Notes: generated by a model from the sequence alone, not told the origin. A stretch of DNA of 64,000 nt from Streptococcus parasanguinis (GCF_019929185.1 NZ_JAHZPC010000003.1:62001-126000), one strand, 5' to 3'; counted from the stretch's first letter, positions 1 to 9,706 are shown. Numbers and translations: made by a program.

Positions 1-3000
1 TTCATAAGTTCTAGTTGATTGTATAGTACAATCGTTGCTTCATGTTGTGATTTCTGTTGTTCCAATCTCAATTGGATATTTTCTTCCATTTTCTTGATTC
101 CAGCTACATAATCTTCCTTCGTAGAAAGAATTGTTACACCTTCCATCTCTGGCAATTCATTGTAGGCTGGCGCCAATACAATCACCTTTTGCTTGCTACG
201 AACGATTTGTTTGACGAATTGTGTCATCTGCTCTTCTTTGTCTGTCAGATAGAGAAGGTTGCCTTTCTTAAGATCCCATGTCACAGGCTCAACTGTTTCC
301 AGATCCAATCCGAGTGGTACTTTTCCTTCATCCAGCAAAGTTGCTACATCCTCACGGCCATAGAAGGCTGCTTCTGTCAACTCATCTGGCACCATTGGGA
401 TACCTGCTGGGGTGCGGCCCGTCCACATCTCTTTGAGACTTTGGACTTGATCGCGGAGGTTGTTGATGATTTGGATATCATTGTCTCCAGCGACTGGTAG
501 GGCGAACTGGACGACATCGACTTCGTCACGCTTCATGAGGGCGCGTCCCTTGATATCTTCCATCGTAGACGCCAGTGGGGTTGCTCCCACGATACCGCGG
601 ACTTCAGAGATATCATTTTGTGGCAAGGTAAGCTGGTGTTTAAAGTTGGAATAGAGCTGAGCCCGTAGGTTGTTCTGACGGCTAGCTGTGATGATCAGGT
701 GCACACCGATGCTGAGACCTTCACGGGAAATCCGCATGAAGAGCTTGAAGAGGTCTGTCTCATAAGGCTCGTCCTTCATAGACTCATAGCTGTCCATGAG
801 GATGACCATGGTTGGCTCTTGCTTGCCGGTCACTTCACGGTAGAGGGCGATAGTGCCGACACCATGCTCAGAGAGGAGCTTCTTACGACGATCCAACTCG
901 CGGTTGATGATCCGGATGAATTTCTGGATTTTTTCCGTCTGATCGAGCAAGAGGCTATCGGCCACATGCGGCAATTGGCTCAGTGGGGCTAGACCATTGG
1001 TTCCGAAATCGAGCAGGTACATAGTCAGATTTTCTGGACTCTGCTTGCGAGCTAGATCCATAGCGGCAGTCTGGAGGAAAGTGGTCTTTCCTGTACCTGG
1101 ACTTCCGTAAAGGAGGATATTCCCATCTTTTGACAGATCGATAGCAACAGCTTCTTGCTTTTGCGCTTGCGGGATATCGGCTACCCCGATCAGGACGCTT
1201 GGAGCTGTCCGTTTTTGCCAAGCCTCGATCGGTACGACCTTTTCCAACTCATCCAGCGTGATCCGCTCTTTGAGCGGTGGCAACCATGGTTGGGCCACAG
1301 CTGCGATGCCTTCTTGTTGGTGCAAGTGATTGATCTCTTGCACGATGACATCCAGCTCTGTCGGCACTTCCTTGATTTCTTCTGCCATATCCAGACCAGA
1401 GAGGTCTTGGTTGAGGACTTCGTATTGGCCCAGTTCATTGATCAAGTAGATGGTATGGTCTTCGATCCCTAGCTGGTCCTTCTCAGGCTGGTAGTCTGCT
1501 CCTGACCAAGCGGTTTGGAAGAGTTCATAGACTTCGTTGTTGCCGACTTGGAGGTAGGCACGACCGGTCTGGGTGATCTCAGCCGCATCTGCCGTCCGCA
1601 GCATCTCCATAGAGTCGCCACGGTCTGCCACCTTGAGGGCTAGCTTGAAGCGGGAGTTAGACCAGATCTGGTCATCCACAACCCCAGAAGGTTTTTGTGT
1701 CGCAAGGATCAAGTGCACACCGAGGGAACGCCCGACACGCGCAATAGAGACCAACTCCTTGATGAAATCTGGTTGGTTGACCTTGAGTTCGGCGAACTCA
1801 TCACTGATCAAGAAGAGGTGAGGAAGCGGTTCGGTCGCTTCACCCAGTTTAAATTTCTTTTGGTATTGGTTGATATGGTTGACCCCATATTGACCAAAGA
1901 GGCGCTCCCGACGATGGATCTCCGCATTGATAGAGGCGAGGGCCCGCATAGACTGGGCACCATCCAAGTTGGTGATGGTCCCAAGCAAGTGAGGCAGATC
2001 CTTGAAGAGGTTGGCCATTCCCCCACCCTTGTAGTCGATGAGGAGGAAAGCCACATCGTGTGGGTGGAAGTTGACGGCAAGACTCAGGATATAAGACTGA
2101 ATGGTTTCAGACTTACCAGAACCGGTTGTCCCTGCGATCAAACCGTGGGGTCCATGAGCTTTTTCATGGAGATTGAGGTAGACCAAATCGTCCTTCCCGC
2201 GCAGACCGATCGGAACAGCCAAACTTTGGTAAGGGGCATGGCTCTCCCAACGACTCAAGACCTTGAGGTCATTGAAAGTTTCCGCCTGGTACATTTCAAG
2301 GAAGGTCACTGAGTCTGGAATCGAGCTCTTGAGCTGTTGGATATGCTTGAGAGGCGCAAGGCCACGCGAGATGGCTTCCTTGTCATAACCTTCAGGGAAG
2401 TGATCCAATTGGAAGTCAAGCTCCCGAAGAACCCCTTCTTGCAAGAGCAATTGCCCTTGGTTGCGGTCCTTGATAGAGATAACGGTTTGGATATTTTCAG
2501 AAAGAGATGAGAGCACGTCTGCCACATAGATGATGGAGCAGCCGAGCTCTGTCGGATCCTCACGGAAGAACTCCATGATGACATGATCCAAAATCAAGGT
2601 TTCATCGGTGATGAGGACCACATAGTGAGGGTGGAAGATCTTGGTATCATTAGCTTTTTCTTCCTCTTTTTGCGCCTTGCGGAGCTTGAGGATCTGGTTG
2701 AGACTGTTCAAGACCTGATCGCGTGTCCGCTGATTGTAGACAAAGCTACGGACATTCATGTCTTGCAGAGTCGCATGGGGCAACCAGCGCATCCAATCCC
2801 AGCTTTCTTTTTCTTCTTCTGGAATGATCGGAATAATGGTCAGATCATGGTATGAGTGAAAGACTGCCAATTGGGCAACCAGGAGTTGCAACTGCTCTAG
2901 CACGATAGGACGAGGGCCGACGTATCCTACAGGTCCCCGATTAAGGCTGGCTACAATCGGAAGATTGTCGATTTTTTGGTGAGCTTGGAAAAGAGCATAG

Positions 3001-4115
3001 CCTTCTTCTTCCAAGGCGTCTTTCTTCCCACTGCGTTCTTCCTGACCATATTTGAGCTCATAGCTGGTTGGAACCTTGCCCAAGCCCAAACGATAAGCCA
3101 AAAAGTCAAAATGAAGCGGTGTTTTTTCGTAGATTCGCGAGTCATAGCGTTTGACCATCTTGGTCAAATCTTCGATCGCTGGGAAATGGTAAAACATGCC
3201 TTCTCGCTGCTTCCGAGATAGCTGTTCCAAGTCCTTAGCCTTGTCCTTGAGATAGAGATGGTAGAGCTCCACGCGCTCTTTCTTGTCTTCTTTGTATTTC
3301 TTACGATTCTTGAAGAATCCTTGGACCGAAAAAATCACACTAACCACAGACATGGATACCGTCGCGATGATATAGAGCCCCCGCGGTTGGAAAATGGTGA
3401 TCAAGAGGGTCACCCCAACCATGATGAGAGGTGGCATGATCAACTTCAAGAGTTCATCGGATGGTTTTTGAGGCTCCGCACCCGGAGGATTGATCAAGAT
3501 CTTGTCTTCTGAGCTCCGATAGATGATCCGAGGAGACCGGTGGTACTCTGGATAGTCCTTGTAAAAGTCATAGCGTGAATGCAAACGCGGCACTAGATAA
3601 GGACTTACTTCGACAGTCCCTTCCACGCCAAATTCTTCTGGATAGAGCTTAAAGGTCACATCTCCAATGGCCAGCTCATCCCCAAAGGCCAGTGGAAAAG
3701 TCGCTTCACTGACGAGTTTGTGGTTATGGTAGAGTTTTCCAGATAAGAGCTGGCAAGTCCAAGTCTGCTCTTTTTTCACAAGGAGAAAGCGTACTGGATA
3801 GTGCAAGCGCACATCCGCACCCTTTTCATCTGCTACGAGGATTTCTTCCTTGTCTAACAGTTCATAAGTATGGACTTCCCCTGTCGCCAAGTAGCAGACC
3901 ACATCCCCAAGGATCTTGCTATTTTCAAGCACACCCTTGTCTTCACCATACTGGTAGAAGATTTCCCCTTGACTCCATTGGAAATGAAGGGGATTTTCTT
4001 GCGAAGCCAGGGTCAACTGAGCTGTTTCTTGATTCGATACGGTCGCTGTTTTTCCCTCTTCTAGCGCTAGCTCATAGCGAAAACCTTTTTTATAGAGTAT
4101 GATACGTTTTTTCAT
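1..4115 (-). CDS. essC: EssC, type VIIb secretion ATPase (3' end outside window)
   Basis: FtsK/SpoIIIE-type motor ATPase of the Ess secretion system in the cytoplasmic membrane; it drives export of WXG100 and LXG-type substrates. About 1371 codons are visible from the ATG at 4115; the C-terminus is cut by the window edge (the family is near 1480 residues). The N-terminal ~190 residues look like the paired FHA domains. Two membrane segments follow around residues 230-270. The first ATPase domain has Walker A GTTGSGKS near 661 and a Walker B ending LISDEF; the second has GSPGTGKT near 1003 and ILMDS. The third, near 1281, has no recognisable P-loop. The ribosome site AAGGAG lies inside the end of essB, so the two are translationally coupled. 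Identity is very sure. Confidence 0.96.
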   Translation of the reverse strand, partial: MKKRIILYKKGFRYELALEEGKTATVSNQETAQLTLASQENPLHFQWSQGEIFYQYGEDKGVLENSKILGDVVCYLATGEVHTYELLDKEEILVADEKGADVRLHYPVRFLLVKKEQTWTCQLLSGKLYHNHKLVSEATFPLAFGDELAIGDVTFKLYPEEFGVEGTVEVSPYLVPRLHSRYDFYKDYPEYHRSPRIIYRSSEDKILINPPGAEPQKPSDELLKLIMPPLIMVGVTLLITIFQPRGLYIIATVSMSVVSVIFSVQGFFKNRKKYKEDKKERVELYHLYLKDKAKDLEQLSRKQREGMFYHFPAIEDLTKMVKRYDSRIYEKTPLHFDFLAYRLGLGKVPTSYELKYGQEERSGKKDALEEEGYALFQAHQKIDNLPIVASLNRGPVGYVGPRPIVLEQLQLLVAQLAVFHSYHDLTIIPIIPEEEKESWDWMRWLPHATLQDMNVRSFVYNQRTRDQVLNSLNQILKLRKAQKEEEKANDTKIFHPHYVVLITDETLILDHVIMEFFREDPTELGCSIIYVADVLSSLSENIQTVISIKDRNQGQLLLQEGVLRELDFQLDHFPEGYDKEAISRGLAPLKHIQQLKSSIPDSVTFLEMYQAETFNDLKVLSRWESHAPYQSLAVPIGLRGKDDLVYLNLHEKAHGPHGLIAGTTGSGKSETIQSYILSLAVNFHPHDVAFLLIDYKGGGMANLFKDLPHLLGTITNLDGAQSMRALASINAEIHRRERLFGQYGVNHINQYQKKFKLGEATEPLPHLFLISDEFAELKVNQPDFIKELVSIARVGRSLGVHLILATQKPSGVVDDQIWSNSRFKLALKVADRGDSMEMLRTADAAEITQTGRAYLQVGNNEVYELFQTAWSGADYQPEKDQLGIEDHTIYLINELGQYEVLNQDLSGLDMAEEIKEVPTELDVIVQEINHLHQQEGIAAVAQPWLPPLKERITLDELEKVVPIEAWQKRTAPSVLIGVADIPQAQKQEAVAIDLSKDGNILLYGSPGTGKTTFLQTAAMDLARKQSPENLTMYLLDFGTNGLAPLSQLPHVADSLLLDQTEKIQKFIRIINRELDRRKKLLSEHGVGTIALYREVTGKQEPTMVILMDSYESMKDEPYETDLFKLFMRISREGLSIGVHLIITASRQNNLRAQLYSNFKHQLTLPQNDISEVRGIVGATPLASTMEDIKGRALMKRDEVDVVQFALPVAGDNDIQIINNLRDQVQSLKEMWTGRTPAGIPMVPDELTEAAFYGREDVATLLDEGKVPLGLDLETVEPVTWDLKKGNLLYLTDKEEQMTQFVKQIVRSKQKVIVLAPAYNELPEMEGVTILSTKEDYVAGIKKMEENIQLRLEQQKSQHEATIVLYNQLELM

Positions 4116-4118
4116 AGA

Positions 4119-5408
4119 CTACTCCTTGTGTTCGCTAGACTCAGTCGAGCTTGCAGTTGTAGAAGACGAGCTTTCTGTTGAGGAACCTTCCGTAGATGAA
4201 GCCGTTGTTGAGCTGCTAGTGGAAGATTTGGTTTCATCTGTCTCTGCTTCCAAGAGTTTAGAGCGGGCATCCCAGTATTTCTTGTATTCACCCTCAAGCT
4301 CAGAGAGTTTCTTCTCGCGCTGTTCACCAGAGAGTTTTTCGCTATCACGTGTCGCCTTGATTTCTTTACGAAGGGCATAGATAATCAAGTCTGAATCGTC
4401 GATCCGCTTGGCTGTATCCAGCGCTTGGGTAAAGTCATGACGGCCGATATAGATCCAGTAGTGGAGATAGAGGCTGTCTGACTTGAGCGTAACATTGTTA
4501 AGGATGACCTTCTTTTGGTCCTCTGAGAAATTCAAGCCTTGCAAATAAGACGTCGCCAACTCATATTTCTGTGTCGTTGGAAGACTGCTTGGAGCTACTC
4601 CTTCCAACTCATCGATTACACCGGTGTAGTCTACTTTGAGATAGGCTGTATCCGCTTGAAGCAACTTTTCTTTAAAAGGTGCTTGGAAAAAGACTAAATA
4701 GATCAAAGGCAAGAGTAAGAGGGCCACTACAGCTGAAAGCCATACTGTTGCCAACTTAAAGATTCGGTGTTGACGACTTGAAACCAAGGTCAAGGTCTTT
4801 TCTTCCTCTTCCTTGCGTTCTTGGTAGGCTTTCTCTAAGAGAGCTTTCATCTCTTCTAAGCTAGCAGCATCACGGATTTCCACCAAGAAATCAGGTAGAT
4901 CTTCTAATTCAAGTGTGCCTTGATAGAGCTCCATGAAATCCCAGTCCCCAAAAAGAGTGACCGCATAGCACTTGGCCTGCCGCAAGAATTCAACCTGATC
5001 CCACTTGCGTGGCACCATCATTCCCGGCACCCCGCGATAAGCGATCTTGACTTGCGCATCCTTGGTCACAAACAAATTGATAGGATGCAACATAAAGGTC
5101 ACCGGAAGCTCCAAGGCTGGCGCCAAATCCAAGACATTGATAGCTAGACGCAGACGGTCTGAAACCGGTAATGCCTGGATTTCTTCTGCACTCAAGCCTA
5201 GCGCGTCTGTCTGATAGGTCAGATGAATCTGGTCTTGATCCGCTGTCATGCTTTGCTCTAAAAACAAGGGATGATGGAGATCCAAAATCCATAAATTGCG
5301 TAAATCCTGGCTATCCACTTCTGAACGCTTAAGGTCCAGCCGCCAGCTCGTTTCTTCTTTTTCAAAACGGAAGACTTGTTCTTCCAGTGTAAATTGTTCT
5401 TCTTTCAC
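4119..5408 (-). CDS. essB: EssB, type VII secretion pseudokinase membrane protein
   Basis: Bitopic membrane component of the Ess apparatus. The cytoplasmic N-terminal ~215 residues have the pseudokinase fold of the family, one membrane helix lies near residues 221-240 (a run of V, L and I ending YLVFF), and the extracytoplasmic part follows. The C-terminal ~45 residues are almost pure Ser/Thr/Glu, low-complexity and probably disordered. I chose the GTG at 5408: GAGGAG sits seven bases upstream and it follows the esaB stop by one base. An upstream TTG at 5423 would overlap esaB and lacks such a site. It is the fifth gene of the esx operon and abuts essC. Confidence 0.93.
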   Translation of the reverse strand: MKEEQFTLEEQVFRFEKEETSWRLDLKRSEVDSQDLRNLWILDLHHPLFLEQSMTADQDQIHLTYQTDALGLSAEEIQALPVSDRLRLAINVLDLAPALELPVTFMLHPINLFVTKDAQVKIAYRGVPGMMVPRKWDQVEFLRQAKCYAVTLFGDWDFMELYQGTLELEDLPDFLVEIRDAASLEEMKALLEKAYQERKEEEEKTLTLVSSRQHRIFKLATVWLSAVVALLLLPLIYLVFFQAPFKEKLLQADTAYLKVDYTGVIDELEGVAPSSLPTTQKYELATSYLQGLNFSEDQKKVILNNVTLKSDSLYLHYWIYIGRHDFTQALDTAKRIDDSDLIIYALRKEIKATRDSEKLSGEQREKKLSELEGEYKKYWDARSKLLEAETDETKSSTSSSTTASSTEGSSTESSSSTTASSTESSEHKE

Positions 5409-5409
5409 C

Positions 5410-5652
5410 TTACCACTCCTCAATCTCGATCAGATCACCACTCGTGATCGGATACTCTTGTACCACCTTGCCTTCATCCAGCAAGATGCCTTTATTTACC
5501 ACGCGCAACTGATACTTACTTCTAGGCTCCATGGCAGACCCAAAGATCTGATCCAATTCCCGAATCAAGCGTCGCACCTCCATCCGTGTTGGGATTCGGA
5601 GGTCATGGCTTGCACCATTCATACGGAAGGTGACATTGATATGTTGGTCCAT
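5410..5652 (-). CDS. esaB: EsaB, ubiquitin-like type VII secretion protein (YukD family)
   Basis: Small cytosolic ubiquitin-fold protein of 80 residues, the usual EsaB/YukD size, needed for or regulating Ess secretion in other Firmicutes. The sequence begins MDQHINVTF, has the beta-grasp pattern of alternating hydrophobic strands, and ends LIEIEEW. It starts directly after the essA stop codon, with AGAGG as ribosome site inside the essA end, and stops one base before essB. The call rests on size, fold pattern and position between essA and essB. Confidence 0.92.
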   Translation of the reverse strand: MDQHINVTFRMNGASHDLRIPTRMEVRRLIRELDQIFGSAMEPRSKYQLRVVNKGILLDEGKVVQEYPITSGDLIEIEEW

Positions 5653-6108
5653 TTAGGCCTCTTTTCTATAGATTCGATAGGAAATGTAGCCAGCAATCCC
5701 AAAGAGAAGGGCACTCCAAGCCAGCATTTGCAAGGCTGGAATAAAATCCGACAGGCTAGCCGAATTGTCCTCCACATTGGACTCGAATTTAGATAATTTT
5801 TGATTTTCAGGCTGGAACAGGTCCGCTTCAGGCCCCGTTTTTTTCTTTCCCTTTATAGCAGAAAACAACTGGCCGTCTGAATCGGTCAATTGTTTCTCTT
5901 GCTTGCGTTTTTCATCTGCTAATTTTTTCTGATCCTTCTCATTGAAAAGAGACTCAGTGGCATCCAATTGGCCCCCAAGTGTCTTTTCCTGCTCTGTCTC
6001 AAGACGTGAGTTGTTGACCTGCAGACGATTATCAATAAAATCATCTGCAGAAACAACAGCTACTGGCAAGAGACTAAAGACAAAGAGAAGATACATCATT
6101 TTTTTCAT
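5653..6108 (-). CDS. essA: EssA, type VII secretion membrane protein
   Basis: Membrane component of the Ess core, 151 residues. A signal-like N-terminal hydrophobic segment (residues 2-21, ending VVSADD) precedes a charged Lys/Glu/Gln-rich middle and one C-terminal membrane helix near 119-143 followed by a basic tail (YRIYRKEA). Its ATG overlaps the esaA stop in an ATGA quadruplet, a sign of coupled translation. Family sequence conservation is low, so the call relies on topology and on its place between esaA and esaB. Confidence 0.88.
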   Translation of the reverse strand: MKKMMYLLFVFSLLPVAVVSADDFIDNRLQVNNSRLETEQEKTLGGQLDATESLFNEKDQKKLADEKRKQEKQLTDSDGQLFSAIKGKKKTGPEADLFQPENQKLSKFESNVEDNSASLSDFIPALQMLAWSALLFGIAGYISYRIYRKEA

Positions 6109-9100
6109 AAGCTTGATTCAATTTCCTTTGTTTGAGTAAATTTCTTTGGAATGAAGATATTGGCAACCGCCAAAAGTCCGAAGAAAACCAACAATCCGAA
6201 GAAGACGCCGATACCGGCTGTTTGTCCATCAAAGTAACCCGCAAACTGTCCTTCTAAAATAGAAAGGAGGTTGACATTTTTCACCAGTGCTGGAAGGCCT
6301 GACAAGGTCGCGGTTGTTCCGATCGCGCTAGATAGGTAGACATAGCTGATCAACATGAAGAAGGCCAGTCCCATTCCAATCACACGGAAGTGTTTCAAAA
6401 GAAGGTATTGTAGTTGTACCAAGACAAAGCTTGCTAGAACTGCTAAGAATACCCATGAAGGTATATATTCACGACCGACAGAGAGTTGAATACTTGAAAT
6501 CATTCCGATCACCAGTCCAAGGATGAGAGAAAGTCCCACAAGGACACCGACAGATAAGAGATCTGATTCTTGCAAGCGATCCAATTTGAAACGATCCTTA
6601 ACCTTGCGAATGATTGGCTGCGTCGCAAAGAGATAAGCTGTAAAGAGGCTCAAGACTTCCAACATAAAGATCCAGATAAATGGACGGTAGACGTTGATGG
6701 TCGCTTTCACAGAAGAAGATTTCTCTGCAACTGGATTTGACAAGAAGTCAAGCAAGACTTCATTCGGCACTCCGTTTTCATAGGCATTGTTGAAGACTTT
6801 ACGGAAGGCTTCGACGAAGTTCCCGTTTTCAGACAATTCCTTGTCGAATTCACCCATCAAACTTTCCGCATTGCTAGACAATTTCTCTGTATTGCCTTGG
6901 GCTTTTTCCAATTCTTTGTTCAATTGGCTAAAGATTTCATTGGTAGAGTTAGCAGCTTCTACATTGCTACGAGATGAGCTCTTAACGCCTTCTGTCGAGC
7001 TCAATAATGACGTGTATTCAGAACCAAGAGCTGACAAATCTGCATCGGTCTTGGTTTGAGCCTGTGTCACTGTTTCTTGCGCTTTTGAGATCTCTTCTAA
7101 ACGTTTTTGAAGATCAGCATATTGCGTCAATTGATCATTGATATTTTTGGTTAGATCTTTGTTAGTGTTTTCGATTGCTTGAAGATTGGCCTGCAATTGT
7201 GGTCCCAAGTCTTGCAACTGTTTAAGGGTACCATCTAACTGGGCTTTCACACTCTTCGTTGCATCCCCAGATTCATCCGTTTCAATGCTCTTACGGTAGT
7301 CCTTCATGTTACTTGAAACAGCAGCCTTCACGATGTCGACCAAAGCGTTTGTCAAATCCATATCTTCGATTGGATCATAGAGTGAATGACGATTTTCCTT
7401 TTCATCTTTTGGATAGTAGGCATCGATCAATGCTCCTGCGCGTTGATAATCCAAGGCGATTTCACTAGCTTTCGATGCATAGTTAGCGACAGCTGTTTTC
7501 AAATCTTCTGCAGATACGGTCACACTGGTTGAAGAAACCCCATTCACAAGGACTTCAACATCAATCGCGCTCGGCATAGCTCCTCCATCTTCAACAAGGT
7601 GAATTTGAATTTGTTTGCCATCTTTCAGTTCGACTTCCTGCTCACCACTGCCTGCATAAGTCTGTCCATCATAGGTCCAAGTATCAACCTTGACTCCTGC
7701 AGGGACATGAATGCTGACTTTCTGTTTCCCAGATTTAGCATTAAGGACATCCGCAACTGCCGTTAATTTGGCATCCACTTCAGCAGCCAATCGTTTTAAG
7801 TCATCGGCGTTCCCTTTTGCTTGCCCCTTCGTTCCAGCAAAAGCACTATCAAAATCAATCGCTGCGTTGAGATTTCCATACTTATTCAAATTCAGACTAG
7901 CAGGATCTAAAGACGGAAGTTTTTCAATTGCTTGACGAATGTCATCATCCGCTTTATCTCGAGCCTTGCTGATAGTTTCGATTTTTGGCTTTCCAAGCAA
8001 GGTATGAAGAGTAACTTTGTCTCCTTCTTTTAGACCATAGTAGTCAAGGATCTTCTCTTTTACAGAAGACTCGATGTTCTTTTCGTGCTCATCTAATTTG
8101 TCGCGTTCTGCCTTGATCCCTTTTTCGAGGTCTGCCACACGATCATTCACATCTTTTGTCAAGCCTGCATAGGTCTTGGTCCCTGAAGCATCTCCTTCTG
8201 TTTCAGTTGGTTGACTCAATTGTTTGGTAATTGCTTCTTGGTTTTGTTGTAGATTCTTATACAACTCTTGGGTCTTTTCACTGACAACAGACTGGTTCAT
8301 GGACATCAGCTGATTCATGAACTCTTCATGGCTGATCTTATCCTCAGAGCGTTGCTTGATCAATGTGTCGAAGTTTTGACCGTACTGATCCTGAGATTGG
8401 GTCAATTGATCAAAAGCCTGTGTATAAGACTCAAGGACTGTCTTCAAGGCATTATTCGACTCAACAGATGACGTAGACAAGCTATAGAGACTTGGGAAGA
8501 TATTCTTGGAATCCAAGGCTGAATCCAATAAGTTACTCCGGTATGAACCAATGTTGGTCGATTGAATTTTGTTACTTGTTTCCACGTTCTTCTGAGCTGT
8601 ATAGAGGTTGCTCAAAATGCTGACCATATACATATCAACCAACTGGCTATTCAAGTCTGAAACGATATCTTTAGCGACTTTATTGGCCTCGTTTTCAACC
8701 TGAGAATTTCCAGCCGCATTGACCTTATACGTCACCGTGGTCTTCTCTGCATTAACCGCGTTCACTTCCAAGACCTTCTCTGAGAAATCACTTGGAATAA
8801 CGATCATCAACTGGTACTTGCCATCTGCAAGCCCTGACTCAGCAGCTCCACGAGGGAGTACAGACCAGTTTTGCGAATTATCCCGCTCGATATTCTTTAC
8901 ATAGCTAGCCCCAAGGTTGTATTCTTTATCATTCAGTTTAACCGCCTTGTCTTCGTTGACAACTGCAATATTGAGCTTGGTGTTTTCTGTCGTTTGCACG
9001 GTCTTGGCTTCGTTTTGCTTTTGGTCCTTTTGAACCGTCGTATAAAGACCCACGACAGATCCCATCAAAAGGAGCACAACCGCACTCTGACCGATGTATT

Positions 9101-9128
9101 TTAACCATTTTTTATTTTTAACTTCCAT
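6105..9128 (-). CDS. esaA: EsaA, large polytopic type VII secretion protein
   Basis: Receptor-like membrane subunit of the Ess machine, with 1007 residues matching staphylococcal EsaA length. One membrane helix lies near residues 10-28. A very large extracytoplasmic domain (about 30-805) rich in coiled-coil stretches follows, and then several C-terminal membrane helices between about 810 and 995. In the related YueB family the extracellular part forms an elongated dimeric spike. The gene is separated from esxA by two stem-loops and overlaps essA by four bases. No defect is visible. Confidence 0.94.
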   Translation of the reverse strand: MEVKNKKWLKYIGQSAVVLLLMGSVVGLYTTVQKDQKQNEAKTVQTTENTKLNIAVVNEDKAVKLNDKEYNLGASYVKNIERDNSQNWSVLPRGAAESGLADGKYQLMIVIPSDFSEKVLEVNAVNAEKTTVTYKVNAAGNSQVENEANKVAKDIVSDLNSQLVDMYMVSILSNLYTAQKNVETSNKIQSTNIGSYRSNLLDSALDSKNIFPSLYSLSTSSVESNNALKTVLESYTQAFDQLTQSQDQYGQNFDTLIKQRSEDKISHEEFMNQLMSMNQSVVSEKTQELYKNLQQNQEAITKQLSQPTETEGDASGTKTYAGLTKDVNDRVADLEKGIKAERDKLDEHEKNIESSVKEKILDYYGLKEGDKVTLHTLLGKPKIETISKARDKADDDIRQAIEKLPSLDPASLNLNKYGNLNAAIDFDSAFAGTKGQAKGNADDLKRLAAEVDAKLTAVADVLNAKSGKQKVSIHVPAGVKVDTWTYDGQTYAGSGEQEVELKDGKQIQIHLVEDGGAMPSAIDVEVLVNGVSSTSVTVSAEDLKTAVANYASKASEIALDYQRAGALIDAYYPKDEKENRHSLYDPIEDMDLTNALVDIVKAAVSSNMKDYRKSIETDESGDATKSVKAQLDGTLKQLQDLGPQLQANLQAIENTNKDLTKNINDQLTQYADLQKRLEEISKAQETVTQAQTKTDADLSALGSEYTSLLSSTEGVKSSSRSNVEAANSTNEIFSQLNKELEKAQGNTEKLSSNAESLMGEFDKELSENGNFVEAFRKVFNNAYENGVPNEVLLDFLSNPVAEKSSSVKATINVYRPFIWIFMLEVLSLFTAYLFATQPIIRKVKDRFKLDRLQESDLLSVGVLVGLSLILGLVIGMISSIQLSVGREYIPSWVFLAVLASFVLVQLQYLLLKHFRVIGMGLAFFMLISYVYLSSAIGTTATLSGLPALVKNVNLLSILEGQFAGYFDGQTAGIGVFFGLLVFFGLLAVANIFIPKKFTQTKEIESSL

Positions 9129-9157
9129 ACCTTTTCCTTTTTCTAATTCATAGATAC

Positions 9158-9196
9158 AAAATAGGGGTTAGGAATTAAGAATCTAACCCCTATTTT
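9158..9196 (-). terminator. Stem-loop between esxA and esaA
   Basis: A perfect 14-bp inverted repeat (9158-9171 with 9183-9196) around an 11-base loop ends in TTTT on either strand. It lies 29 bases upstream of esaA and downstream of a second hairpin that follows esxA. It probably ends part of the esxA transcript, so that the abundant substrate EsxA is made in excess of the membrane machine, or it protects the 5' end of processed esaA mRNA. Confidence 0.75.
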
Positions 9197-9210
9197 CTAT
9201 ATATCAAAAG

Positions 9211-9247
9211 ACAAAAGGGTGATCTACCTACAAGAAGTAAGATCACC
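9211..9247 (-). terminator. Rho-independent terminator directly after esxA
   Basis: GGTGATCT (9240-9247 on the minus strand, shared with the plus-strand complement) pairs with AGATCACC (9218-9225) across a 14-base loop and is followed on the minus strand by CTTTTGTCTTTT. It starts 12 bases after the esxA stop. With the second hairpin it makes a tandem attenuator before esaA. Confidence 0.65.
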
Positions 9248-9259
9248 TCCAAGACTATC

Positions 9260-9547
9260 TTAGTGGATTTGTGCAGCGATATCTTGGTCAGTTTGTTCAA
9301 CGATATCAGCAACTTTGATCAATTGACCGTTGATGTCTTCCAACAATTGAGCGAATTGTTTAATTTTTGGAGACAATTCGTTGAATTGTGCTTCAAAGCT
9401 ATCAAATGCAGATCCATCCCAGTTTGCGTCGATGACTTGTTGTTCATGAGTCAAAGTAGTAAGGATTTGATCGATTTCTTGAGAACCTTGTGCATAACGT
9501 TGTGCTGAAGCACGTAGGTCTTCTGGAGTTAATTTAATTTGAGCCAT
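9260..9547 (-). CDS. esxA: EsxA, WXG100 secreted substrate/core component
   Basis: A 95-residue helical hairpin protein with the WXG turn at W43-D44-G45, the hallmark of WXG100 proteins secreted through type VII systems, usually as a dimer. It begins MAQIKLTPED and ends DQDIAAQIH. The ribosome site AAAGGAG is strong. Its own promoter is at 9678-9706, and it is followed by terminators, so it can be expressed apart from the esaA-essC genes downstream. No esxB-like partner is seen next to it; the remaining substrates may be encoded left of the window or at 18950-22189. Confidence 0.97.
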   Translation of the reverse strand: MAQIKLTPEDLRASAQRYAQGSQEIDQILTTLTHEQQVIDANWDGSAFDSFEAQFNELSPKIKQFAQLLEDINGQLIKVADIVEQTDQDIAAQIH

Positions 9548-9677
9548 ATTTTTCTCCTTTTGGGCTGATACCCTTATATTTTTTTCATAAACAATACATT
9601 TTAGTACGAATTAGTAAAATGCCAGATAACTGTATATTTTACCTTTTTCTCCCTGTTTGTATTATTTACTTAAAAAT

Positions 9678-9706
9678 ATCTTAATGAAATATTGCCAGAA
9701 TGTCAA
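9678..9706 (-). promoter_or_regulatory. esxA promoter
   Basis: On the minus strand TTGACA (9701-9706), a 17-base spacer and TAAGAT (9678-9683) form a good vegetative promoter. Transcription would start near 9671, giving esxA a leader of about 124 bases. The spacer contains TGGCAATATTT, which recurs upstream of the lipase operon at 21687-21697. Confidence 0.75.

Noticed and set aside
57-3512. Many plus-strand ORFs of 80-205 codons opposite essC
   Set aside because: Shadow frames of essC without ribosome sites or recognisable domains; essC is continuous on the minus strand.
4099-4380. Plus-strand Ser/Val/Glu-rich ORF opposite the end of essB
   Set aside because: It mirrors the Ser/Thr/Glu-rich repeat codons of essB on the other strand; no ribosome site or promoter.
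5406-5423. TTG start at 5423 for essB
   Set aside because: Overlaps esaB and lacks a spaced ribosome site; GTG 5408 has GAGGAG at the right distance.
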